A stretch of DNA of 64,000 nt from Phaeodactylibacter sp. (GTDB taxonomy: Bacteria; Bacteroidota; Bacteroidia; Chitinophagales; Saprospiraceae): the NCBI GenBank assembly GCA_024102975.1, contig JAGFJD010000060.1, positions 1-64,000 on the forward strand, read 5' to 3'. The notes under the pieces were generated by a model, which was not told where the DNA came from, searched no databases, and worked only from the letters and a program-made list of their open reading frames with translations. Below, piece after piece: positions 45,224-57,200 of the stretch. Both the position numbers and the translations under genes were made by a program. Positions within the stretch are counted from its first letter, which is position 1; the number at the start of each line of letters is the position of its first letter.

Positions 45224-48200
45224 TTACTCCAGCATGATCATCTTTCTGGCAACAACTCTGTCACCCATTTGCAATCTGTAATACAGCACCCCGCCTCCAA
45301 TGCCGCCCGGAGACAAATCCGCTCCTTTCAGGATCAGTTGATTGTAGCCTTTTTCGAAAACACGCTCCTGCTCATAAACCACCTTGCCGTTCACATCGTA
45401 TACTTTCAGCTGCGCAGCGCCGCTTTCCGGCAGTTCGAAACCGACCACCGTTTCTTCGGAGAAGGGGTTCGGGCGGTTCTGGTACAGGCGGAAAGCAGGT
45501 TCCGGCAGCGGCCCGCCCCCGCCGAAGGCTAAGGATACATCCAGCAGTTCATTGCCGGGCGTGTACGCTTCTGCCAGCGTGTAGCGCGAGCTGACGCTCA
45601 GAAACCGGCTTAGGGGGCCATCAGCTTTAGCCCGGAGACGCAGGGTAAAGAGCGGTTCCCCTTCCGGGTATTCCAACTCATCCCTGCGGTACCAGCTCCC
45701 CGTGAGATACCCTTCCGGCACCCCATGCAACCCGATGCTGTTCTTATCCGCCAGCCCGTATTCTATATCGATCAACTCCAGGGCGCTCTGGTCAAAATCA
45801 AGGGTGAACTGGCACCCCCGGATCGCTTCCAGGTTCCTTCCGCTGACAGGAACGGCCACGGTTTCTCCTATGGCCAACGACAGGGCAGGGGCTTCGAGGT
45901 AGAAAGTGCCGGCCAGGCGCCGCCCCTGAACCCGCTGCAGGTTGGTGGTCACCGCCGAGTTGTTAACATCCCCGATCTTGATGGCGACAAAATCGTTGGC
46001 CATCTGGGGGTAAGCCAGGTCGTTGATGTTGATGACTTCCGGGAAAGGCGTGAACCAGGGGTTGAGCGGCACCGGGAAGACGAAGTTCTTGTCTACAAAC
46101 CGCCAGCTGGTATTGTTGGGAAACTCGAGAATCTCGCCCAGTATGAGTTGCTGGATCTGGATCATATCCAGCGTCGTGATGCTGTTGGTGCGGTTGGCGT
46201 CGGCAGCGATCCGCTTGTAGGGGCTGTTCAGTGGCTGTACGCCCAACAGGTGCTGCTGGATGATCAGCAGGTCGAAAGTGGAAATGCCGTTGCGGTGCCC
46301 GGTGTTGAGATATGGCCGGATAGTATAGTCATAACCCGTTTCAAGGTCGTCGAACTGGTAACTGCCATCCACATCGGTAAGCATCATCAGATTCATCGGG
46401 CCGCTAAGGGATACTTCTACCCCTTCCACGCCCATATCGTCCTCGCGGGCGATGAGGCCCGCCATCATCAAACCGGCATTGCAGGCATTGTTGTTGTCCT
46501 GCACGATGACATAGGTGTCGCAGTACCCGAAGTTGAACCCGCCAACAGTACTGTCGGGCTGAATAGCATAGGGATTGTCGGCACTGTCCCAGACATAAAC
46601 CTGGATGGCAATCGTACCGGTATCTTCACAGGTGAAGTAAAGGGCCCGGCGGTTGATGTCCGGCGCTTGCCCAACCAGGTTGATCGAGTAGGCAATGGTA
46701 TCGTCGCTGCAATCGGCGGCGTCCAGGACAAAGTCGCTGGCCCAGATCGCCGCGCCGGCAATATCGAAATCCCCGTCTCCGTCAAAATCGGTATTGGGGG
46801 GCAGCGGCATCAAGTTAAAGGATAAACCGTTGAGGCATGTAAACGCCGGAGGGGCGCAATCCACCACCTCAAAAGGCAGCGTAGCCGAAGCCATATTGTT
46901 GCCGCACCCGTCGCTGGCCTGAACGATAAAGGCGTGGTTGCCAACCGGGAATACACCCTGGATGGTGAAGTTAGGATAGGATCCGCTCAGGGTACCGGTA
47001 TTCGTCAGGTCCTGATCAATGACACCGTCGGCGCCGGCGTCCAGGAAGACCTCCACATCCAGGCCGTTGGCCGAACAGTCTTCGGATACCGAAAAAGGAT
47101 AGGTTACCTGCCCGGTGCAGTTGGCTGCATCATAACTACAGAAGGCACCCGGCACGGTGAAACTGACCTGCGGCGGGATCGTGTCCATCACCTTAATGAT
47201 CTGGGTGTATTCCCATAAGCCCACCGAAGAAACGGTACGCCAGTAACCGGTGGGGTTGGTCGTGCCGTCGCAGGCAAGGCCCTTGGCGCCAAAGGCGGGG
47301 ATGGTGTTTTGCGGGTTATTGTCGCGGTCCACGAAGGCACCGCCGGGCTGGCGCACCACCCATACGTCCTCGTCGCCCGTCACGCCGTCGCAGTCCTCGT
47401 TCCTGCCGATGACAACGGCGTCGGAAACACCGTCGTATTCACACCAGTTGAGGACGCGGTACTTGCGGAAGATTTTGTAACATTCCGGCCCTGTGCCGCC
47501 GAGGAGAGGCGTGAACACTTCATCGGTGACGCTTACCGAAAGCAGGTCGCAGCCGAAGCTGTCATAGATCAGCGTGTCCGGAGTGGGTGCCGTACAGTTG
47601 GTGGTCACGTCTTTGGGAAACTTGATCTGGTAGTTGAATTCCGCCCCGATCGTGATCACCTGGGTGCAGGCACTCAGGGATAGGTTCCCGGCCAGGTCTA
47701 CTCCCTGAAAAGTGCGGATGACCGTCCCCGCCCCACACTGATCAAGGTTTACTGCCGGCGGCTGCTCAACGGCAATAGCGCCGCCGCAGCCGTCTGTGGC
47801 TGTTGCCGCCCCGAAGAGGGCCTGCAACTGGCTGGTATCGTAGGGGTCAAAATTGGCGGGCAGGCTGCTGCAGCTCACGGTGATGTCGTTGGGCGCATAA
47901 CAAACGGGCCGTACCTTATCCTCCACCAGCGCCGTCAGCCAGCAGGTATTCTCATTGCCGTGAACGTCGATCACCAGCAGTTCGACGGTGACCGTCTGGT
48001 TGACATCGCAGCAGAAGAAGTCCACATACGGCGCCCAATCCGAATAATAAGGCACCACTGAGTCGCATGTGACGGGGTCCACATCGAACCGGCGGCGCAC
48101 CAGCAGGCTGTCAATCCCGCAGTTGTCGGTGCTGCCCTCGTTGACGTCCGTGGCATAGACCCGGCCGACGCCCTGGCCGCCTATCGAGATATTGAGGCTG

Positions 48201-51200
48201 TCGTTACAAACCGCCGTTGGCTCTACATCGTCCACAACGCAGAAATTGCACTCCAGCAGCGTAAAGTTGTTGCAATCATCGGTAACTTTATAACGGAACC
48301 GGTGACACCCCACCGGAATGCCGCTCACAAAGCGGGGCGCTCCGGGCAGGATGGTGGCGAGGATCGTCGCCACCGTATCGTACCCAATGATGATGCCGTA
48401 CTGGTTGGTGACCGGCACCACCTCATCGGTAACGATCTCGGTGCGCACTTCCCAGCCGGAACAATTGTCCGTGACGTTGGGAAGGGGCGCCACAAAGGCA
48501 CCGGTGCACTCGTAAGGCACCGTAGAGAACTGAAGCGGGTCCGGATAGCCGTCGCCGGTGATGTCGATTTCCGGACAGGAAACGATAGGCCCATCCACGT
48601 CGCCGACCTTGATGGACTGGGTCAGCTGCAGGATGTTGTTGCCGGAATTGACACACCAGTCCAGGATGTCCCACCGGCGGATGAAACGCGTGGTGCCGTC
48701 ACAAACGACGATGGGTGCCGAGTCGGTGTAGGAAGCTCCGAGGGAACAGAACGCCTGGTTGAGCGGAATGGCCCCGAAATAAGTCTGCACCAGCGGGTAG
48801 CCAGTAACCGAAGGATGAGGGTTGCCGTTCTGGTCCACAGCGAAACTGGAGTCGCAGGGAATCTCCACCAAAGCGGGCAAAGGCAACAGGTCGGCAAAAT
48901 CAGGGTTCCGGATCGTGATCACCTGCGTGCATTGCGCGCTGTTGCCCAGCGGGTCCGTCACCGTAAAGGTCCGGTTGATCTGGCGGTCCACGCAGTCCGG
49001 CGTCATAACCATCTGGTCCTGGAAAGTAACCGTGTTCTGGACGCAGGTATCGTAAATCACCGGCGTACCCGTAATGGCGAGGCTCGCCGGGTTGTTCAGG
49101 ATAGAATCCAGGTCGGAGCAGATGAGGTCGACATCCTGCACCGGGCAGGAGATGGCGGGAGGCGTGAAATCCTGGACATTGACGTAGCCCCAGCACACCA
49201 GCCCGCAGAAGGGGTCGAGCACTTCCGCGATCAGGGTCTGGCCGGCCTGAGCAACGGTAATGACATTGCCCAGGCTTACCCCATTGGGATCGAGCAGGTT
49301 GACGATCAGCCCGTCGGCACAGCCGTCGGAGCCGCCTTCCAGGATCATATCCGGTACGACAAGCACCTCGCACCGGTCGCCCAACGGGACATTGACCATA
49401 GCATTGCAGCCGTAATCCAGGTTGCTGGCCAGGCTCACGGTAACAATGGCCGATACAACCGGGCAGCCGTTCTGCCCCCCAACGGTATACCGGAACCGGT
49501 AATCCCCGCTGGCCAGGCTGCCCAGGCTGACGCTGGCCGGATTGGCCAAAGATACGCCGGCGCCGTCCAGGTCCGTCCATGTTCCCCCCGGGCTTGGAAT
49601 ACCGCCCAGGGCGGCCGGCAGATCAACGGTTACATTCGTGGAAGTACAGGTCAGGCATACATCGATCGCGCCGTCCAGGCCGGCACCCGGGCAGTTGCCG
49701 ACAGTGATGAGCGCCGGATCCTGGTCATCTTCATCCGTAACGGCCGAGCTGCTGCCCGGCTGCCCGGTGCCATCTCCATTGAGCGCATCGTCAGAAGGGC
49801 TGCCCGCCAGGCCTCCGGCATCGTTGGCCGGGTTTTCGTCGTATTGGGAGTCCACATCAACCGGGGCAGTATTGCCGGGGTTGGTATCATCGTCGGCCGA
49901 ACGGATTTCGGCGAAATTCACAATCGTATTGCCGGTAAAATCCTGGGCTATGACGAAGGAAATATCGAGCGCGGCCGTGCCGCCGTTTGGCGGGACAGGC
50001 CCGGGGATCGTGCGCCTGGCTATAGCGCCGGTTTGCACCCAGTTCGGATCGCTGAGGCTGAGCCCGGCGGGGATATAATCGACCACCTCTATGTTATAGG
50101 CGTCCATATTCCCCTGGTTCATCACCGTGATCCGGAAAGTCACTGCACTGCCTGGCGAGAAGGGGCCGGGGGTAGCCGACGTTTTCAGGCGCTTGCGCAG
50201 CGCCAGGTCGAACACCGGCGCAGCGCTGATCGTGATATTGGCGCTGTCAAAATCATCCTCGTTGCTGCCGGCAGCGCCATTGCCCGGCGTAGAATCGGCA
50301 TCGCTCAGCCCCGCGCCATTGGTGGCAGAAAATATCTCGGCAAAATTGGACACTACTGTTCCGGCAAAACCCGGCGCCACCACGAAGTCGATCTCCACCG
50401 TTTGCGTGGCGCCCGGCGCCAGGCTGGCGATGGGCGTATTCAGGCTGGCTGTGCCGCCGCTGGCCGTCCACGTATTGTCCGACAGCGTCAGGCCCGCCGG
50501 CAGGTAGTCCCACACCTGTATATTCTGCGCCGCTACGTTGCCTTCGTTGGTGACGGTTAGGATGAACGTCACCGCGCTGCCCTCCGAATACGGGCCGGGA
50601 GTCGACGGGCTAACGGCCTTGCTCAGCGCCAGGTCGAATACCTGCGGGGCGGTGACATTGATGCTCGAGTCGTCGTAGTCGTCCTCGCCAGGCGCCGAAG
50701 CGCCGTTGCCGGGCGTGGAGTCCACGTCGTTCAGCCCCTGAGCGTTGGCCGCAGCGCCGATCTCGGCATAGTTCATGATTTGCGTACCCGCGAAACCGGA
50801 GGCCACTGTAAAGTCGATCTCCACGTCCTGCGTCGCGCCCGGGGCCAGGCTGGCAATGGGCGTGTTCAGGCTGGCTATGCCGCCGCTGGCCGTCCAGGTG
50901 TTGTCCGACAGCATCAGGCCCGCCGGAAGATAGTCCAGCAGTTGGATGTTCTGCGCAGCTACGTTACCCTGGTTCGTCACCCGCAGGCGGAAAGTCACCG
51001 GGCTGCCGGCAACATAGGGGCCGGGGGTCGACGAGCTCACTGACTTGCTCAGCGCCAGGTCGAATACCTGCGGCACGACGATACTGATGCTCGCGCTGTC
51101 GTAGTCGTCCTCGTTAGCACCCGAAGCGCCGTTGCCCGGCGTGGAGTCCGTATCGTTGAGCCCCCCGCCGTTGAATGCCGCGCCGATCTCGGCGTAGTTC

Positions 51201-54200
51201 ACGGCCTGTGTGCCCGCGAATCCCGGCGCCACTACGAAGTCGATCTCTACTGTTTGCACGGCACCCGGTGCCAGGCTGGCGATCGGGGTACTATAGCTGG
51301 CCACGCCGCCGTTGGCCGTCCAGGTGTTGTCCGACAGCGTCAGGCCTGCCGGCAGGTAGTCCCACAGTTGGATACTCTGGGCCGTTACGTTGCCCTGGTT
51401 GGTGATGGCCAGGACGAAAGTCACCGGGCTGCCTTCGGAATAGGGGCCGGGGGTGGATGAACTTACAGACTTGCTCAGCGCAAGGTCGAATACCTGCGGC
51501 GCCGTAATGTTTATGCTCGCGCTGTCGTAGTCGTCCTCATTGCCGCCCGAAGCGCCGTTGCCCGGCGTGGAGTCTGTATCGTTGAGTCCCGCGCTGTTGG
51601 ATGCTGCGCCAATCTCGGCGTAGTTCACAATCTGTGTGCCGCCGGCACCGGCAGCCACCACGAAGTCAATCTCCACCGTTTGCGAAGCGCCTGCCGCCAG
51701 GCTGGCAATGGGCGTATTGTAGCTGGCCAGGCCGCCGTTGAGCGTCCAGGTATTGTCGGACAGCGTCAGTCCGGGCGGCAGATAATCCCACAACTGGATA
51801 TTCTGCGCCGCCACGTTGCCCTGGTTGGTGACGGTCAGGCGGAAGGTGACGGGGCTGCCCGGCAGATAGGGGCCGGGTGTCGAAGAGCTGACCGACTTGC
51901 TCAGCGTCAGGTCGAACTGTTGGGGCGGGTTTACGGTAATGCCCGCGCTGTCGAAGTCATCTTCGTTGAACCCGGCGCTGCCGTTGCCCGGCGTAGAGTC
52001 CGTATCTCCCAAACCGATGGTATTGGAAGCTGCTCCGATCTCCGCGTAATTGGTAATGAACAGGCCGGTGAAATTCGGAGAAATAGTAAAGGAAATATCT
52101 ACGGTAGCGACAGCCCCAGGCTGCAGTACGCCGATGTTGCGCACGGCCATGCTGCCGTTAAGCGTCCAGTTGTTATCCGCCAGGATGAGGCCCAGCGGGA
52201 TATAATCCCGGACCTGAACATTCTGAGCAGCGATGCCGCCCTCGTTCGTCACAGTGATCCGGAAGGTAACGGTGCTGCCCGGATAAAACGGCCCGGGGGT
52301 GGCGCTCGCCTTCAGTTCTTTGGTTAGCGCGAGGTCAAAAGGTTGCTGCACCACATTGATGGTAGCGCCGTCGAAGTCGTCCTCGCCTGTGCCGGAAGAG
52401 CTGTTGCCCGGCGTGGAGTCCCGGTCGTCCAGGCCGTAGATATTCGCAGCGGCGCCAATTTCGGCGTAGTTGGCGATGGCCGTACCGGAGAAGTTGGAGG
52501 CGATGGTAAACGTAATGTTGAAGGTAATGGAAGCACCCGGCGCCAGGTTGTCGACGGTACGGCTGGCGATATTGCCATTAGATGACCAGTTGTTGTCTGC
52601 CAGGATAAGGCCCAGGGGGATATAATCCCACAACTGAACGTTTTGAGCAGCTACCTCGCCCTCGTTGGACAGGGTAAGGCGATAGGTAACCGCGCTGCCC
52701 GGCACAAAGGGGCCGGGAGTGAGCGTGGTGTTCAATTCCTTGGTAAGCGCCAGGTCAAACTCTGCCTGAATGATGTCGATGGTGGCGCTGCCGTAGTCGT
52801 CCTCGTTGGGGCCGGCCGGGCCGTTGCCCGGTGTAGAGTCCGTATCGGGCAAGCCATATATATTGGACGCCGCCCCCACCTCGGCAAAGTTGGCGATCAA
52901 CTGGCCGGAGAATGTGGGGGAGATGGTAAAGGAAATATTTACGGTAGCCGAAGCGCCCGGTTGCAGGTTGCCGATATTGCGCACTGCGGTGCTGCCGTTG
53001 AGCGTCCAGTTGTTGTCTGCCAGGATGAGGCCGATGGGCACATAGTCGCGCAGCTGGATATTCTGGGCAACCAGGTCGCCCTGGTTGGTGACGGTGAGTC
53101 GGAAGGTAACGGCATTGCCGGGAACAAAGGGGCCGGGGGTGAGGCTGGCGTTCAGTTCTTTGGTGAGCGCCAGGTCGAACTCATCTTGTATGATGTTGAT
53201 GGTGGCATCGTCGTAATCGTCTTCATTGGGCCCGGCGGCCCCGTTGCCCGGCGTGGAATCCTTATCCGGGATGCCCATGGTGTTGGACGCGGCGCCCACT
53301 TCGGCCCGGTTCACCAGTACGGACCCGGTGAAGGCGGAAGATACGGTAAAGCTGATGTAGAAAGAAGCAGTACTGCCGGGCGCCAGGTTGCCGATGTTGC
53401 GCACCGCCATGCTGCCGTTGAGCGTCCAGTTGTTGTCTGCCAGGGCCAGCCCCAGCGGTATATAATCCCGAAGTTGTACATTCTGCGCTTCGAGGTCGCC
53501 CTCGTTGGCAACCGTGATGCGATAGGTGACCAGGCTGCCCGGAAAGAACGGGCCGGGCGTGGCGCTGGACTGCAGCGCTTTGCTCAGCGCCAGGTCAAAC
53601 TCCTGTTGTAGTACCGTGATGGTGGCGCCATCGTAATCATCTTCATCCGGCCCCAGGCTGCCGTTGCCCGGCGTGGAATCCATATCGTCGTATCCCAGAA
53701 TATTGAAAGCGCTGCCCACTTCGGCGTAGTTGGCCAGGCTGGCGCCGCTGAATCCGGGGGCAACGGTAAAGGTTACATCCACTACGGTGGTAGCGCCGGG
53801 CGCCAGGCTGCCGATGGGAAAGGCCAGTTCCGCCACGTTGCCCACTGCGTTCCAGAAGGGGTCGGCCAGTATCAGGCCGGCAGGGAAATACTCGCGGAGC
53901 TGAATGTTCTGGGCCAGCAGGTCGCCCTCATTGGAAATTTCGATCTCGAAGGTAACGGTACTGCCCGGGACAAAGGGGCCCGGCGTGACGGAGGACTTCA
54001 CCCTTTTGCGCAGGGACAGGTCAAAGTCCTGCCGGCTAACCGTTATTGCCGCGCCGTCGTAGTCGTCTTCACCGGGGCCGGCGCTGCCGTTGCCGGGGGT
54101 AGAATCCGCATCGGCGGGGTTGGAAGCGGTGGTGGCGGGAGCGATCTCGGCGTAGTTGGCCAGAGCAGTCCCCTGAAAAACCGGGCTAATGGCAAAGGTG

Positions 54201-57200
54201 ATGTCGACAGTCGCCGAGTCTCCAGGCAGGATCCCGGAAATGGGGCTATTGAGTTGGGCGATGCTGCCCAGGGCCGACCAGTCGGCGCTCGTCAGGATGA
54301 GCCCCTGGGGAATATAATCCTGGATATGGACATTGCGGGCGGTTTCGTCCCCTTCATTCTTCACTGTTATCCGGTAGGAAACGGTACTGCCCGGATAATA
54401 AGGAGGAGGAGTTTGCGCGGTATTTACCGTTTTGGACAGCGCCAGGTCGAACCGTTTCGGGACGGTGATCCAGATGGTTTCCGTATCGTCGTCGTCCTCA
54501 TCGTGGCTGCCGTTGGCGGGGGTGGAGTCGGCGTCCGGCAACCCGTTGACATTGGTGGGGCCGCCTATTTCCGCGCAGTTCACCAGGCTGTCTCCGTTCA
54601 CCAGATTAGGTGAAATATCGAAGAGGATGGGAACCGTTACCGACTGCCCCGGGGCCAGCGACGGGATCGGGCTGGCCAACCGGAGGATATTGCCCTGAAC
54701 TGCCTGCCAGTTGTTGTCGTTCAGGATCAGGCCGGGCGGATAATAATCGTAGAGGGTGATGTTGGCGGCAGCCAGGCTGCCCTGGTTGTATACGGTCAGG
54801 TTGAAAGCCACCTGCCCGCCCGGCTGGAAAGGGCCGGGGGTGAGGGTGGTGTTGAGCGTCTTGGCAAGGGCAAGGTCATAGGTTTGCCGGACCTGAACGA
54901 CGGCTTCGTCCATGTCGTCTTCTCCCGGCCTGCCATTAGCCGGGCTGGAGTCTTCATCCGGCATCGAAGAGCTGTTGGTTGCGCTGTTGACCTCCGCCTT
55001 ATTGGTGATCGAAAGGCCGGTAAAGTTATCCCTGATGACAAAAGTGATGTCGACGCCGGCGGTGGCGCCGGCAGCCAGGTTGGAGATGGGAGTGTTGAGG
55101 ACGGCGGATCCGAAGACCTGCGACCAGTTGGGGTCTGCCAGTTCCAGCCCGGGCGGGATGTAATCGATGATGGAAACCTGGCTGGCGTCGATGTTGCCCT
55201 CGTTGCTCACCCGGATGGTGAACGTCACCGTACTGCCCGGGAAGAACGGCCCCGGAGTGGCGGAGGTTTTTATTTTTTTGGTAAGCGCGAGGTCAAAAGC
55301 GGGCGCCTCCTGTTCCACCGGCACGATTGCCGCTCCTTCGTCGTCCTCGTATACGCCGATCCCGTTGCCGGGGTTGGAATCGACATCGTCCAGCCAGTCG
55401 TCGTTAAAAACGGAGTAAACCTCCGCCTCATTGACCAGCTCTTCTCCGCGGAAGTCATCCTCTATCCTTAACCGTATCGTCACGGTCACGGATTGCCCCC
55501 CTTCCAGAGAGGATATAGGCGAGGCGATGACGGCCAGGTCGCCGTATGAAATCCAGCCCGGGTCGTCCAGTACCAGGCCTTCCGGCAGGTGATCGGCCAC
55601 CTGTATGCTCCTGGCATTAACGTTTCCTTCGTTGACGACGGTGATGTTAAAGCTGATGTAATCTCCGGGGTTGAACGGTCCGGGTGTTTCGGCGTAATTG
55701 ACCTCTTTCTTCAGCGCCAGGTCGAATACCGGCGTGGGTTGCTGGACGGCAATAGTAGCGTTGCCGTCGTCATCCTCCTGAGTGCTGCCGTTGCCGGGCG
55801 TGGAGTCCCGGTCGTCCAGTCCCTGGGTATTGGACGCCGACTGGATTTCGGCTGTATTGACCAGGCTGGTTCCCCAGAAGTTGGGGTCGATTACGAAGGT
55901 GATCTGGCGGGTGACGGTATTGCCTGGTGCGATATTGGGGATCAGGTTGTTAAGCCGCGCCACGTTGCCGGTCACCGACCAACTGTTGTGGTTGAGCGTC
56001 AGCCCGTAGGGTATGTAATCCGAGATTTGCACGTTTTGGGCGGCGATGGTGCCCTCATTGGTTATCCGGATAGAAAAGGTCACGGAACTGCCCGGCGAAA
56101 AAGGCCCGGGGCTAACCACTTCCTTGACCAGGGAGAGGTCGAATACGGGAGTCACCGACAGGGTGGCCGAAGCCTGGTCATCCTCGGAGGGCACCTGGTT
56201 TCCGGGAGTAGAATCCCCATCGCTTTCACCGAGGGCATTGCCGGCGGCGGCAATTTCTGCGGTGTTGGTGATCGAAGGCCCGGAGAAACCTGGAGCAACC
56301 TGGAAGGTGATTTCCCGGAAGGCCGAGCTTCCGGTGGGCAGCGAGGCAATTGGCGCAACGAGGCGGGCAGTGCCGTTGGCCGCCGTCCATTGCGGATCAT
56401 CAAGGATGAGGCCGGCGGGAATGTAGTTGTTCAGTTGGACCGCTGTGGCGTCGAGGGCCCCTTCATTGATGACTTCAATGATGAACGTGACGTTATCGCC
56501 GGGGTAAAAGGGCCCGTCGCCATCGAGGGTAAGGTCGAGCGCCAGGTCAAAAGCCGGCGCTCCGTCGACGACGATCAGCGCCGCGTCGTGGTCGTCCTCA
56601 TCCGTAGCGGCATCTGTGCCGTTCACCGGGCCGGTCCCGTCTCCGTCAACGGCGTCGTCGGCCCCGGATCCGGGTGCCCCGCCGGCGTCGTTATCGGGGA
56701 TGAGGTCGGGGAAAGAATCCTCGTCATCCGCGTCGATGGAATTGAACGCCTGATAAATCTCGGCCCGGTTGATGATGGTGTCTCCTGTAAAGGAAGGCTT
56801 TATCCGGAAACTGATGCTCAGGACATGATAGTCGCCGGGGGCCATCGCCGGCAGCGCGTTCCGGCTGACAGCTGCGCCGTTAACGACAGACCAGTTCGCC
56901 GTATCTTCCAGCACCAGGGCATCGGAGGGATAATAGTCTGCGATTCGCAGAGAATCAGCCGGAATGGCGCCCTGGTTGTATACGGTAATGACGAAGCTGA
57001 CGATATCGCCCGGCGCGAAGGGCGGCGGGGTCAGGTCTTCGTGCACCACCTTGCGCAGGGCCATATCGAACCGGGCGGGCCGGAAACCGGCGTCGAGGGT
57101 GGTATTGACCTGCCCCGGCCCGCCGGTAGTGACTTTGATGTACGGCAGCCGCCCCGGGATGCCGCCCGGCATATTGGAGCTTAGATTGTTGGGGTCGGGG

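Noticed and set aside
44686..45237. 183-codon plus-strand frame between the giant genes
   Set aside because: Overlaps both genes, starts inside one of them, and its protein has no recognisable features.
48302..50560. Open frame of 752 codons on the plus strand inside the giant gene
   Set aside because: It is antisense to the DUF11 and HYR-like coding region and arises from GC-rich codon bias and repetition; its translation has no family resemblance.
49696..57070. Regular spacing suggesting CRISPR or satellite DNA
   Set aside because: The 420-base periodicity is that of protein repeats within one continuous frame.
55589..57184. Open frame of 531 codons on the plus strand
   Set aside because: Antisense shadow of DUF11 units 1-4.
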